Counted from the stretch's first letter, positions 31,777-42,854 are shown. The stretch: DNA of 64,000 nt from Streptomyces thinghirensis (GCA_021502835.1 JAKFGP010000002.1:124001-188000); one strand, 5' to 3'. Program-made: numbers and translations. The notes: generated from the sequence alone by a model not told the origin.

Positions 31777-32803
31777 TCAGCGGAGCTGGGGAGGACCTCG
31801 GCCCCGAGCCGCCGTACGTTCTCCTCGGTCGCCGCGAGGTCTCCGGACCCCTCGACGAGCAGGGCGAAGCGGTTGATGCCGGTCCGCTCGCCGGTCGCCG
31901 CGAGCCGGTCCGCGCACAGTCGGGGCGGGCCCACCGGGTGCAGTCCGCAGAGCAGTTCGGTGTACGCGTGCGGGTCGCGCATCTGCCGGGCGCGGCCGTC
32001 CACCGTGACATGGGCGCCCAGGCCCTGGCGCAGCCAGCCGGGCATCGCCTTGAGCAGGGTCTCCGCCGCGTCGAGCGCGCCGGTCCGCGATCTGGCAGAC
32101 GCCGGCCGAGACATGGGCCGCGCCGTGGGACTCCCGCCGCCGGCCGCCCGGCCGCGTGCGTGCTGCCGCCACAGGGCGACCATCTCGGCCTTCTCCTCGT
32201 CGCCGACGTGCATCCCGAGCAGCATGGGCAGCCTCGCTCGGCCGCCATGCGCACGCTCGACGGGGACGTGCAGGCGACGACGACCTCGGGGCCCGCGCCT
32301 TCCGTCAGGGACTCCGAGGGGCGCGGGACTACGGGCACCTCGCGGAACCGGAAGCGTTCGCCCGAGGCGCCGACGGCCGGTTCGCGCAGCCAGCGGACCA
32401 GCAGATCGAGTGACTCCGGGAAGTCCTTCTCGTACGCCTCCAGGCCCGCGCCGAACACCTCCAGGTCCACCCACGGGCCGCCCCGGCCCACGCCCAGCGA
32501 GAACCGGCCGCCGCTCGTGACGTGGAGCAGCGCGGCCTGCTCGCCGAGGGCCACGGGTGGACGGTGGGCAGCACGCGCCGACCCCGGTGCCGACCCGATG
32601 CGACGGGTGCGGCCCAGCAGCAGCGCGGCCAGCGTCACGGCCGAAGGACACGTGCCGTACGGCACGAAGTGGTGCTCGGCCAGCCAGACCGTGTCGAGCC
32701 CCGCCTCCTCGGCGACCTCGGCCGAGCGGACCGCGCGGTGCAGCGCCTCACCCTGGCCCTGGCCCGGGAACTGGGCGCCCAACACGAAACTTCCTACGCG
32801 CAT
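31777..32803 (-). CDS. LLM-class flavin-dependent oxidoreductase, luciferase-like monooxygenase (indels)
   Basis: A bacterial-luciferase-fold TIM-barrel enzyme that uses reduced flavin (FMN or F420) to oxidise an unknown substrate. From ATG 32803: MRVGSFVLGAQFPGQGQGEA, SAEVAEEAGLDTVWLAEHHF, PYGTCPSAVTLAALLLGRTR, ALGEQAALLHVTSGGRFSLG and VGRGGPWVDLEVFGAGLEAY. The AEHHF motif is typical of this class. Later parts (LLGMHVGDEEKAEMVALWRQ, GTGINRFALLVEGSGDL) are spread over frames. It ends RRLGAEVLPQLR if one C is restored near 31790. Breaks near 32080, 32130, 32235, 32555 and 32590. About 340 residues. The neighbours give no hint of the substrate. Confidence 0.85.
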
Positions 32804-33070
32804 CGCTTTTCCTGCTTCCTCGGCTCCGACCCGGAGCTCCCCCCACAGGGCATAACCGTCCGACACGTGCCGAGGACACGGCCGGGCGGAGAGATTTGCG
32901 GATTGTCTGCAGAATCGGCCGTTGTGCAGGGCCTTCGACGGTCCTCGACGGCCTCCGCGGCAGCTCCGCACGGGGGGAGTCGCGGTGGTCGACGGCGTAC
33001 GCGTACCCCTGTCCGTGCCGCGTAGGCTGGTCGCCGCCCGTATTCCCTGTATAGCTCCGTGAGGTGTCCT

Positions 33071-33404
33071 GTGTCCCCGCGTCGCAACCGACCCAAGGGA
33101 GCCGGTTCGTCCGGCCGGAGCGCCGAGGACGACGGCTCCCGGCCGCTACGGCGGCTGGCAGTCGTCGGAGAGCTGGCAGGGCGAGGACTGGAGCGTACGG
33201 CACGTGGCGGGCGCGAGCGCGCGGGGGAAGGCGTACCGCTGCCCGGGCTGCGACCAGCTGATCCCGGACGGTGTCCCGCACGTGGTGGCCTGGCCGGCGC
33301 ACTCGGGCGTCGACGACCGCCGGCACTGGCACAAGTCCTGCTGGAACGCGAAGGACCGCCGCACCACGCGGGTGCAGCGGTCCCGTAACGCGCCGAAGTT
33401 CTGA
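33071..33404 (+). CDS. Small Cys/His-rich protein, possible zinc-binding (one indel)
   Basis: The GTG at 33071 begins VSPRRNRPKGAGSSGRSAED; after an extra base near 33138 the frame continues WQSSESWQGEDWSVRHVAGA. The C-terminal half has YRCPGCDQLIPDGVPHVVAW and HWHKSCWNAKDRRTTRVQRS. The C-x2-C, H, H-x-H-x3-C arrangement resembles a treble-clef zinc site such as those in HNH-like or ribbon proteins, but the HNH catalytic residues are not clear. About 110 residues. Homologues in Streptomyces are annotated vaguely (ATP/GTP-binding); I see no P-loop. It converges with the ABC permease gene, 6 bp away. Confidence 0.75.
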
Positions 33405-33410
33405 ACCCTC

Positions 33411-34287
33411 CTACACGTCCCGCTTCGCCAGCAGCGCGAACGCGCCGGCGAACGCGGCGGCCGTCACGCCGAGCATGATCCACAGAGGGTCCCAGCCGGA
33501 CGGGCCGGAGTCGCTGAGCGAGTTGGCGTAGAAGATGCTCATCTGGTTGGGGATCGAGTACTCGAACAGGGCCTGCTGCACGTCCTTCAGCGACTCCGAG
33601 AACATAGAACAGCGCGATCACCAGCGGGGCGAGCAGCGTCCCGATCATGATCGTGATGGCGCCCGGCGGAGTGCCGGATGATCGAACCGATGGCGAGCGA
33701 GAGCAGCCCGAGCAGCGCGACGTAGAACGAGACACCGACCGTGGCCTTCAGCCACTCGCCTCCGGTGGGCTCGTCGGCCCCGTTGCCCTCCAGGAGCGCC
33801 ACGTGCACGGGGGCGACGAGCGCGGCGGACACCAGCGTCACGACGAACGCCACCAGGAAGAAGACGATCCCCTTGGCCGCGAGGACCCGGCCACGCTCGG
33901 GCAGGCGGTCATCGTGGTCCGCACCATGCCGGTGCCGTACTACCCGACGCGGTGGTCATCACGCCGAGCGTGATGACGCAGAATGCTGCCGAGGAGCAGT
34001 CCGGAAGAAGCCCATCTCCAGCGAGTTCGAGCCGGAGAGATCGGTCGAGGAACTCGCCACCACCAGGCCGGTCAGCAGGCCGATGCCGACGACCAGCAGG
34101 ACGAACACGCCCAGCGTCCACATCGTCGAACGCACCGACTTGATCTTCGTCCACTCGGAGGCGAGCGCATGCCCGAGGTGGGTGCGCACCACCGGGATCG
34201 GCGACGTATACGTGGGGTACGGCGACCCGGGCGCCGCCTGCCACCTCGGGTGCGGCCTGCTGCATCGGGGGCTGGGGCGTGCTCGAT
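33411..34287 (-). CDS. ABC-2 family permease of an ATPase/permease pair (indels)
   Basis: The membrane subunit that pairs with the ATPase gene ending at 34287. The likely start is an ATG sharing ATGA with the ATPase stop, spoiled by an inserted C at 34285. A Pro/Gln-rich leader (PQPPMQQAAPEVAGG) precedes VVRTHLGHALASEWTKIKSV and RSTMWTLGVFVLLVVGIGLL. Further helices: AFVVTLVSAALVAPVHVALL, VGVSFYVALLGLLSLAIGSI, IMIGTLLAPLVIALF and WIMLGVTAAAFAGAFALLAK, ending RDV. Breaks near 33606, 33665, 33905, 33940, 34000 and 34235. The motif SEWTKIKSVRST is shared with the second permease gene at 35688, so the two exporters are paralogous. Confidence 0.85.
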
Positions 34288-35544
34288 CAGGCGTCCTCGG
34301 GCTTGGTCGGGTCGGTGACGGGCGCGGGGGCGGGAGTGGGCGAGGGGGCGACGCCGGGCGGTGCGGGGACCGGAGGCGTCTAGCTGGGCCGCGTACGGGT
34401 TGACTGGGCCGCCCGCCCGGCACCGAACCGGGCGCGGCCGGGGCACCCGTACGGTCCCGCCGGAGCCTGACCCGGCGCGCCCTGGGGCGCGGGGAAGGGG
34501 CTGACCGCCCTGCTGGGGCGGCGGCGGGGCGTACCAGCCGGGCTGGCCCTGTCCGGGCACCGGCATCGGCGGCTGCGCGCCGGGCGGCAGCGGCTGCTGG
34601 AGCCCGGCCTTCTGGTCGGCGGTCGACCGGTAGTCGACGGCGCCCTGCGTCATCCGCATGTACGCCTCCTCCAGCGAGGCCTGGTGCGGCGACAGTTCGC
34701 ACAGCCGTGCGTCGCTGCCGTGCGCGATGTCGCTGATCCGGGGAGCGCCAGCCCGGTCACCCGCAGCGCCCCCGGTCCTGCTCCGGACATCACGTGCCCG
34801 CCCGCCTCGGTCAGGTGCGGACGTCAGCTTCTCGCGCAGCTGCGGATCGCTGTCCGGTGTCCGCACGCGCGCGAAGTCGGCGAGTTGGCCGAGATAGAAG
34901 TCCTTCACGCTCATGTCGGAGAGCAGCTGGCCGCGCCCGATGACGATCAGGTGGTCGGCGGTCAGCGCCATCTCGCTCATCAGGTGTGAGGAGAGCGAGA
35001 GACGGTACGGCCCTCCGCCGCGAGCGCCTTCATCAGGTTGCGCACCCAGTGGATGCCCTCGGGGTCGAGGCCGTTGACCGGCTCGTCGAACAGCAGCACC
35101 TGGGGGTCGCCGAGCAGCGCGGCGGCGATGCCGAGCCGCTGACCCATGCCGAGGGAGAAGCCCTTGGAACGCCGCCGGGCCCACGTCCTGGAGGCCGACC
35201 ACGCCGAGCACCTCGTCCACGCGCCGGGCCGGGGATGCCCGACAGCTGGGCCAGGCTCAGCAGGTGGTTGCGGGCGGAGCGGCCGCCGATGCACCGCCTT
35301 GGCGTCGAGGAGCGCGCCGACCCTGGCGGGCGGCGTTGGGCAGCTTGCGGTAGGGGTGGCCGCCGATGGTCACGTGTCCGGCGGTGGGGTTGTCCAGGCC
35401 GAGGATCATGCGCATCGTCGTCGACTTGCCGGAGCCGTTGGGCCCGAGGAAGCCGGTGACGGCGCCGGGCCGCACTTGGAAGGAGAGGTTGTGCACTGCG
35501 GTCTTGTCGCCGTAGCGCTTGGTCAGGCCGACAGCCTCGATCAT
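34287..35544 (-). CDS. ABC transporter ATPase with a long Pro/Gln/Gly-rich C-terminal extension (indels)
   Basis: From ATG 35544 (MIEAVGLTKRYGDKTAVHNL; a GTG at 35553 is an alternative). Walker [21 protein letters not shown]. The signature is SLGMGQRLGIAAALLGDP, a degenerate LSxGQ typical of this export family. Walker B: VLLFDEPVNGLDPEGIHWVR. The switch-His region [19 protein letters not shown] follows after a break. After the usual end (SLEEAYMRMTQGAVDYRSTA) about 90 extra residues run QQPLPPGAQPPMPVPGQGQP, WYAPPPPQQGG and so on, a disordered tail unusual for an ABC ATPase. Breaks near 34330, 34440, 34740, 34800, 35005, 35165, 35235, 35290 and 35325. The 134-bp gap to the next upstream gene's end shows no gene. 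Confidence 0.88.
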
Positions 35545-35687
35545 GCTCCGCACCCATCGGAAGGTTCAGGACAGCAGGCACACGCCCCGTGCGGGTTAGG
35601 AGGATATCGAGGCAGCTGACGGTTCCGTTCAAGCCCGGGCAAAATCCGGGCTCGGACGGAACACTTCAGCGATCTGCCCGATCCTCG

Positions 35688-36462
35688 TCAGGCGTCCCGC
35701 CTCTTCAGCACAGCGTACCCGCCGACGAGGGGCGCGATCACCCACGGTGCCATGATCCCGGAGGCCGCCCCACGGGCCGGGGGGCGTCGTCGTCGATCGG
35801 CGCCACCACCTGCATGATCTTGCTGCCCGCCTGAGCCGGGCAGGAACCGGCCGACCTTCTCCGTCGCCGGTACGTTGCCCAGGATGTTGGAGATCAGGAA
35901 GAAGAAGGGCATCAGGATGCCCAGCGACAGCATCGGCGAGCGCAGCATCGCGGCGACGCCCATCGAGAACATCGCGATGAGCGTCATGTAGAGGCCGCCG
36001 CCGATCGCCGCGCGCAGCACGCCCGGATCGCCGATCGACGCCTTCAGGTCGCCGAGCATCGCCTGGCCGAGGAAGAAGGTGGCGAAGCTGGTGATCATGC
36101 TCACGATGAGGGCGAGAGCGGTGGCCACCGCGATCTTGCGGAACAGGAAGGTGCCGCGCCGCTGCACGGCGGCCAGCGAGGTGCGGATCATGCCGGAGCT
36201 GTACTCGTTCGCCACCACCAGCACCCCGAACACGATCATCGCCAGCTGGCCGAGGCTCGTTCCGGCGAAGCTGATGAAGGTCGGGTCGAAGGTGAGCTGG
36301 TCCCGCTCGCTCATGTTGCCGAACTCGCTCCGACAGCGCCGAGATCAGCATGCCGAGGGCGATGGTGACGACCACGGCGAGGCCCAGCGTCCACACGGTG
36401 GACGCGACCGACCGGATCTTGGTCCACTCGGACCGTACGACCTGTGTCGCCGCCATGCTCAT
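35688..36462 (-). CDS. ABC-2 family permease, second exporter (indels)
   Basis: The start ATG at 36462 overlaps the ATPase stop (ATGA) and follows GGAGGAAGGG. It reads [100 protein letters not shown] and LGILMPFFFLISNILGNVPA, then a broken segment near 35770-35835, and ends WVIAPLVGGYAVLKRRDA. Six membrane helices, about 258 residues. It is paralogous to the permease at 33411. Substrate unknown. Confidence 0.87.
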
Positions 36463-37450
36463 CCCTTCCTCCAGTCGCTGCCCCACTGCTGCCGCCCCTG
36501 TTGTGGCCCTTGTCGCTGCTGGTGCGGCGGCACCGACCCGGCGGCTGCCCGTCGTGCGCGTGGTACTCCACGGACCCGCGTCAGCTGCATGAACGCCTCC
36601 TCCAGCGAGGCCCGCTGCGGGGCTCAGCTCGTGCAGCACGATCTGGTGCCGTGCCGCCAGCTCCCCCGATCGCCTCCCGACTTGTCGCCGTCCACCTCCA
36701 GGACCTCGGACCCGGTCTCCACGACCGTGATGCCGTCCCCGTGCCAGTACGTCGAGCAGTCGTCGCGCTGCGGGTGCGGATCCGGACGTAGCCGCCGAGT
36801 TCTCCTGATGGAACTCGGCCATCGAGGTGTCCGCCAGCAGCCTGCCCTGGCCGATGACCACCAGATGGTCCGCCGTCAGCGCCATCTCGCTCATCAGTGG
36901 GAGGAGACGAAGACCGTACGGCCCCTGGGAGGCCAGGGTCTTCATCAGGTTGCGGATCCAGTGGATGCCCTCGGGGTCGGGCCGTTGACCGGCTCGTCCG
37001 AACATCAGGATCCGCGGGTCGCCGAGCAGCGCGCCGGTGATGCCGAGCTGCTGGCCTATGCCGAGGGAGAAACCCTTCGTCTTCTTCCGGGCGACCGCCG
37101 AGAGCCCGACCGTGTCCAGCACCTCGCGCACCCGGTTCGCCGGGATGCCGTTGTGCCTGCGCGAGGCACAGCAGGTGGTTGTAGGCGCTGCGCCCCCTGC
37201 CAGGCCTTGGCCTCCAGCAGCGCGCCGATGTACGTCAGCGGGTCCTTGAGCTGGTCGTAGTGCTGCTCGTCGATCCGTACGTCCCCGGCGGTGGGACCGT
37301 ACAGGCCCAGCACCATCCGCATGGTGGTCGACTTGCCCGCGCCGTTGGGACCCAGGAAGCCTGTGATGATGCCGGGTCTGACGGTGAAGGAGAGATTGTT
37401 GACCGCCACCTTCTCGCCGTACCGCTTGGTCAGCCCTCGAGCTCGATCAT
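36459..37450 (-). CDS. ABC transporter ATPase, second exporter (indels)
   Basis: From ATG 37450: [20 protein letters not shown], Walker [21 protein letters not shown], signature region [20 protein letters not shown], Walker [19 protein letters not shown] with breaks, [20 protein letters not shown], and [20 protein letters not shown]. The last 40 residues are Gln/Arg-rich ([20 protein letters not shown]), a shorter version of the tail on the first ATPase. The stop TGA at 36461-36459 overlaps the permease start. Breaks near 36565, 36620, 36668, 36735, 36795, 36895, 36930, 36985, 37000, 37160, 37195 and 37437. About 325 residues. It is 64 bp downstream of filP. Confidence 0.87.
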
Positions 37451-37514
37451 GGCGCCCACGCTAGGCCGTGACCAAGCCCTCTGCCACCCCACGTGACAGA
37501 AGGCTTCGTACTTG

Positions 37515-38475
37515 TTACGCTCCTTGTTGGCCGGCGTATGCCCTGGGTCAGCGGACCGCTGGGCCGGCACCCCTGCGGAGACGGGCTCGTCCTCGGCGGG
37601 CGTACCGGCGGCGGCCACCGCGCGCCCGTAGGTCGCCAGCATCTCCGCACGTTGGTCAGCTGCGCGTTGATGTAGTCGCGGCGGTTGGTGAGGGCCGCCA
37701 GCTGCGCTCCGATTCCGAACGGATCCGGTCCGCCTTGGCGTTGGCGTCGGCCACGATGTCCCCGGCCTGCGCGCTGCGCCGTCTCGACGGTCTGGCGGGC
37801 GCGGCGCTCGGCGTCCGTGCGCAGCTTCTCCGCCTCCAGGCGAAGCTGCTCCGCGCGGTGCTCGATCTCCGCGAGCGCTTCTCGGCCTCGGCCTGACGGG
37901 AGGCCAGGTCGCGCTCGGACTGCTCGCGGCGCTTGGCGAGGTTCGTCTCGAGTCGGCGGCGGCCTGCGCGGCCTTGGCGCGGGTCTCCTCGAAGAGGGCG
38001 TCCGCCTCCTCGCGCGGACTCGCGCGTCCTTCTGCGCCTCGGAACGCAGCTGCGAGGCGTCGCTCTCGGCCTTCTCGACGATCCGGACGGCCCTCGTCCT
38101 CGGACTTGGCCTTGCGCTCGGCGGCGTACGACTCCCGCGTCGTTGCGCACCTGCTGGGCCGCCGATTCGGCGAGCTCGCGGTGCTGCTCGGCCGCGCGCC
38201 GGGCCTCCTCGCGCAGGTCCTTCGCCTCTTCCTCGGCGAGGCGCAGGACCTTCGACCGGGCGCCGAGATCGGCGTACGCCGGCTCGGCGTCGTTCACCTG
38301 GGCCTGGGCGTTCTGGGGCTTAGGTGGAGCTCCCCGATGCGCTTTTCCAGAGCGGTGATGCGGGCGCGAGGCTGCTGTCACGGTCGGAGACGAGCTTGGA
38401 GATACGTTCGTCCACCTGAGCGCGGTCGTACCCACGCCGCACAAGCTCGAAGCCGTAGGGGGAAGTGTCGCTCAT
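37515..38475 (-). CDS. filP: Coiled-coil cytoskeletal protein FilP (indels, end uncertain)
   Basis: FilP forms intermediate-filament-like bundles below growing hyphal tips and interacts with DivIVA and Scy. From ATG 38475: MSDTSPYGFELVRRGYDRAQ, continuing VDERISKLVSDRDSS, a DivIVA-like N-terminal signature. Then comes a long Glu/Ala/Arg coiled coil: LRLAEEEAKDLREEARRAAE, HRELAESAAQQVRNDA, TNLAKRREQSERDLASRQAE and IVADANAKADRIRSESERE. The tail (LATYGRAVAAAGTPAEDEPV) is Ala/Pro-rich. The stop is unclear because of frame breaks; TAA at 37517-37515 (ending YAGQQGA) is plausible. Breaks near 37650, 37700, 37780, 37880, 37950, 38015, 38085, 38138, 38255, 38320 and 38372. About 315 residues. Confidence 0.9.
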
Positions 38476-38537
38476 GGGGGTTCCCGTCGAAAGAGACCGG
38501 GTGAGGCGATAGAGGGAATCCTAGGCGCCAATGCGGT

Positions 38538-38690
38538 GTGTCATCGAGCGGATGCACGTTTGATACGGAGAACGACACCCTGCACGAGTGGCTGACCCAC
38601 GGATGGCTTGCCAAAGTTCTGGTCAAGGGTCTGGTCAGGACTCCGGCCAAAGGTCTCCAGCAGATCATCGAATCCGCCCCGGGGCGCTAG
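38538..38690 (+). CDS. Small ORF (50 codons) between filP and scy on the opposite strand, unknown
   Basis: It is read from GTG 38538 and begins VSSSGCTFDTENDTLHEWLT; residues 21-50 follow on as HGWLAKVLVKGLVRTPAKGL and QQIIESAPGR. The composition is protein-like: an acidic start, then an amphipathic, positively charged helix (about residues 22-46). Over most of its length the other two frames on this strand are closed, and its TAG (38688-38690) overlaps the scy stop as CTAG, a common arrangement for real convergent genes. A GAGGG box lies at about 38511, 20 bp upstream, so the ribosome binding site is weak. No homologue is known to me; it occupies the region just upstream of filP and could instead be chance. 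Confidence 0.4.
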   Translation: MSSSGCTFDTENDTLHEWLTHGWLAKVLVKGLVRTPAKGLQQIIESAPGR

Positions 38691-41600
38691 CCGTCTGACG
38701 ACTTGCCACCCGAACGTGGGGCGCCCACCGTGGCACTGGCCTTGACCCCGTTGTCCTTGCCGCCGCCCGTCGGCGCCTCGAAGGACTCCAGCGCCTCCAG
38801 CACGTCCTGCACCCGGGGAGATCTCCGCGTTGATGTCCTCGCGGCGCTGCACCAGGATCTCCAGCTCGCGCTTGCCCTCCTCGACTGTTGCCGGGCCGCC
38901 GGACCGCCTCGGCCTTGAGCTCCTCGGCCTCCCGGACCAGCGACACCTCTTCCGCTCGGCCTCCTTGAGCGCCCCTCCCCGCCTTCTTGACGGCGGCGAT
39001 GCGCACCTTGCCGGCCTCGGAGCTGGCCTGACACCAGCTCCTTGGCTTCGCCTCCGCCTTGGCGAGCTGCTTCCTCGGCGGCCTCGACGAGCGCGTCGCA
39101 GCGGTCGCCGGCCGACTTCATCGTCTCGGCGGCCTCACGGCGGGCCCGCTCGTGCAACTCCTCGATCTCGAGGTGAGCCGCTCGCCGGAGCTCCTCCGCG
39201 CGCTCCCTTATGGCGGTGGCGTCCCGGCGGGTGCCGACCAGCAGCTCGTCCGCGTCCGTACGGGCCTTCTTCACCCGGGTGTTGCCCTGACCGTCGCCTG
39301 CGCGACGATCCGGTCGGCCTCCGTGCGGGCCGCGCCGACCATCGTGTCGGCCTGCGACTCGGCCTCCGCGGTGGCCTTCTGGGCCTGCTGCTGGGCCTCG
39401 GTGAGCAGCTTGTCGGCCTCGGCCGTGGTCTCCGTGATGAGCGTGTCGACCTGCTCGGCCGCCTCCGAGCGCCGCTTGTTGGCGTCCTTGCGGGCCTCGT
39501 CGAGGGTGCGCGCGGCCTCCTCGCGGGCGGCCGCGGTGACCCGCTCGGCCTCCGCCGCCGTCTCGGCCTGGAGTCGCTCCGCCTCGGTGCGGACGCGCTC
39601 GGCGTGCTGCCGCGCGGAGCCGGACCGTCTCGGCGGCCTCGGCCTGCAGCCGCTCGGCCTCGCCGGTGGCGTCCGAGACCAGCTGCTCGGCCCGGGCACT
39701 GGCCCGGCCCTGACCCGGTCCGCCTCGGCGACCGTCTCGGTCCGCAGCCGCTCCGCCTCGTCGGCCGCCTCCGTCCGGACCCGCGCGGCCTCGTTGGCCG
39801 CCTCGGTGCGGACGCGCTCCGCCTCCGCGACCGTCTCCGTCCGGATCCGGTCGGTCTCGGCCGTGTCCCCGTGGTGAGCCGCTCCGCCTCGGAGCGCGCC
39901 CTCGGTGATCAGGGGTGTCCGCCTGCGTCGCCGCGTCGGACCGGATGCGGTTGGCGTCCTCGCGGGCGTCCGCCCGGGTACGGGACGCGGACTGCTCGGC
40001 CTCGGCGATGGCGTCGGAGGCCTCCGTGCGCACCCGCTGGGCGTGTTCGGAGACGTCCGTCCGGATCCGCTCGGCTCCGTGATGGCCTCGGACACCGTCC
40101 GCTCGGCCAGTGCCTTGGCGGCCTCCGCCTCCTCCTGCGCCCTCGCGCCGCAGCCGTCCGGAGTCCTCGCTCGCCCGCTCCCGCTCCGCGTAGGCGTCGG
40201 CGCGGACCCGGTCCGCCTCCCTCCTCGGCCTCGCGCCGGGTGCGCTCCGCCGCGTGCTCGGCGGCGCTGCGCAGTCCGGTGATCTCCTCCTGGGCCTGCT
40301 CGTGCAGCCCGGCGACCGAGTCCCGTACCTGCTGGGCGTGTGCTGCTCGGCGGCCGACACCATCTCGGTGGCGCGCCGGTCGGCCTCCTCGACCAGCCGG
40401 GTCGCCTCGGCCTGCGCCTCCTCCACGCGGTTGCGCGCCGAGGCCAGCAGCTCCTCGCTCTGCTTCGCGGGCCCGCTCGCGCTCCTGGTCCGCCTGCCGG
40501 TCGCCGAGCAGTTCCTCGGCCTCGCGGCGGCGCCGGGCGGCCTCCTCCTGCGCGGCGGCCAGCGCCTCGGACGCCTCGGCCGCGATGCGCTCGGCGGCGG
40601 TCTGCGCCTCCGCCTCGCACCCGGTCGGCGCCTCTGCGCCTCCGACTTCGGCCGCCTGCGCTCGTTGGCGGCCTCGGACCGCAGGCGCGCACGGCGACGT
40701 TCTCGCCCTCCGCGCGAGAGGCGGAGGCGTCCGCGGTGGCCTCGGTGTGCAGCTGCTCGGCCTCCGTCTCGGCCTGTGGCCGCGAGCGTACGGATCCGCC
40801 CGCCGCGTCCGTCGCAGCCGCCCGTTCTCCTCGGCCGCCTCGCGGCGGATCCGCTCGCCCTCCTCACGGGCCTTGGTTAGCGCCTTGCTCGGCGGCGGGT
40901 GCGGCGCTCCTCTGCCTCGGTGTAGCCGCGTCAGCCTCGGCGGCCTCCGCCTGCCGGGCTCGACGGCGCGCTCGGTCTCCTCGCGCAGCTCGCGGGCGGC
41001 CCGCTCGGCGTCCGCCTGGAGCTCCTCGGCGCGCTCGGCGGCCTCGGCGCGGTGCCGCTCGGCCTCGGCGCGGGTGCGCTCCAGGGTCTCCTCGGCCTGC
41101 CGGCGCAGGGTCGTCGCCCGCTCGATGGCCTCGGCGCGGACCTTCTCGCCGTCGGTCGTGGCGGTCTGCCGCAGCTCGTCGGCGTCCGCCTTGGCGCTCG
41201 GCGAGCAGCTCCTCGGCGGTCTTCGCCGCCTCCTCGATCTGCGCCACGGCCTCGTGCGGGCCCGGCGCGGATCCTCGCCCTCGGCGACGGCGTCGGCGCG
41301 CAGCTGCTCGGCCTCGCCGCGCAGCCGGCGCCTCCTCCTGCAGCTCGACGGTCGTGGCGCGGTACTCCTGGTGTCGTCCTTCGCCGCGCCCCTGAGCTCG
41401 GCGGCGATGTCGTGTGCCTCGGCGCGCAGCCGGTCCGCCTCGGCCTCGGCCTCGGTGCGGATCCGCTCGGCCTCCTCGGTGGCGGCCTTCGTGGTCCGCT
41501 TGGCGTCCTCCGACGCCTTGTTCAGCACGTCCTCGGCGGTCTTGGCCGCCTTCGACAGCTGGGTGGCCGACTCCTCGGCGGTGAGCGTACGGCCTTCTCG

Positions 41601-42646
41601 GCCGCCTCGGCGACGATCTTCTCGGCCTCGGCGCGGGCGTCCGCGACCAGCTGCTCGGCCTCGCCTTGGTGGTCTCGGCGTCCTTAGGCTCGCCGACCAG
41701 CCGGGCGACCTGCTCCTTGGCGGTGCGGGTGCGCTGCTCGTTGGTCTGCTCGGCGCTCGCGAGGGCCTTGGCCGCGGACTCCTTGGCCTCGGCGACCACC
41801 TTCTCGGCCTCGGCCTGCTTGCGCAGCGCCTCCTGCCTCGGACATCCGCTGCTCGGCGGCCCGGCTCAGCTCCTGGACCTGGCGGCGGGTCGACTCCGAC
41901 TCGGTGGCGGTGGAGCTGCGCAGCTGCTCGGCGTGGTCGGTGGCCTCCTGCGCCTGTGTGGAGGCGGCGTTCAGCAGCCGCTCGGCGTCGGTACGGGCGC
42001 GGCGCAGGATCTGCTCGGCCTCGCCGCGGCGCTCTCGGCGTCGTCCCGCAGCCGCTGCCGGGCCTCGGACGTCAGCCGCTCCCGCCTCGGCGCGGGCCGC
42101 GGCCAGGGACTTGCTCGGCCTCGGCACGGGACTCGTCGAGCAGCCGGCGGGCCTGCTGCTCGGTGCGGGCCGCGCAGCTGCTCGGCCCAGGCCACGTTCT
42201 CGTTGACGTGCGACTCGACGGTCTGCCGGCGCTCGGCCAGTTCCTGGTCCAGCTGTTGGCGGCGGGTCACCGCCTCCTGGTGCAGCTCGGCCTGGAGCCG
42301 GGCGGCCTGCTCGGCGTGCTCCTGGAGGATGCGCTGCGTCTGCGCGCGGGCCTGGCTCAGCCCCGCTCGGCGTCCGCGCGCAGCTGGTCGGCCTGCGTCT
42401 GCGCGTTGCGCAGCAACTGCTCGGCCTGGTACCCGATGTCGCCGCCGTCGAAGGCGGGCCGGGACATGATGGTGCGCCGCGCCTCGTGCAACTGGCGCGC
42501 AGCACCTCGACCTGGTAGCCGAGGTCCTCGGCGTGCTGGATCGCCTTTTCCCGCTCGGTCTTCAGCCGCTTCATCTCGGCCTCGAACCGAGAGAGGTGGT
42601 CGACGTCAGCCGCCGGCTCTCGCTCCTGGCTCTCGTAGCCCCGCAC
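38687..42646 (-). CDS. scy: Giant coiled-coil polarity protein Scy (many indels)
   Basis: Scy is the scaffold of the tip-organising centre of Streptomyces hyphae; it recruits DivIVA and FilP and controls branching. From GTG 42646: VRGYESQEREPAADVDHLSR, then FEAEMKRLKTEREKAIQHAE. About 1320 codons are almost entirely heptad/hendecad coiled coil rich in Glu, Ala and Arg, e.g. ATEEAERIRTEAEAEADRLR, AEERVRTEA-like blocks and AAREEAARTLDEARKDANKR, with recurring AEAERVRTEA units, especially at 39500-40100. It ends GGGKDNGVKASATVGAPRSG before a short tail and TAG. At least 50 single-base indels break the frame. The DNA itself is internally repetitive (GCGGAGGCG/CGCCTCCGC), which may have worsened assembly. 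The length agrees with the about 1326 residues I recall for S. coelicolor Scy. Confidence 0.95.
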
Positions 42647-42693
42647 TGCGCGGTCCCATCCGTCCCCTGGTCGCAAATCTTCCCGAACGAGCT

Positions 42694-42712
42694 CCGTCCG
42701 TCCAACGGACGG
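42694..42712. promoter_or_regulatory. Inverted repeat upstream of scy
   Basis: CCGTCCGT (42694-42701) and ACGGACGG (42705-42712) form a perfect 8-bp inverted repeat with loop CCA, about 50 bp upstream of the scy start on the minus strand. It could be an operator or a leader hairpin. The rest of the 208-bp gap to mce has no gene. Confidence 0.4.
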
Positions 42713-42854
42713 GGCCCCCGGGAATGGTGTCAGATCAACGGCGGAGCATGCGCTTCTGCCCCGGCGTTCGCCCCCGAAACACGACCCCGGCGGTCCCGCC
42801 ACCACAGACGACAGGACCGGGTCACCCTGGACTGAGCGGCGACCGCACCCAACC

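Noticed and set aside
39500..40100. CRISPR-like short repeats
   Set aside because: The repeated GCGGAGGCG/GAGCG units encode the Scy coiled-coil AEAERVRTEA pattern in register, with no constant spacer length and no cas genes nearby.
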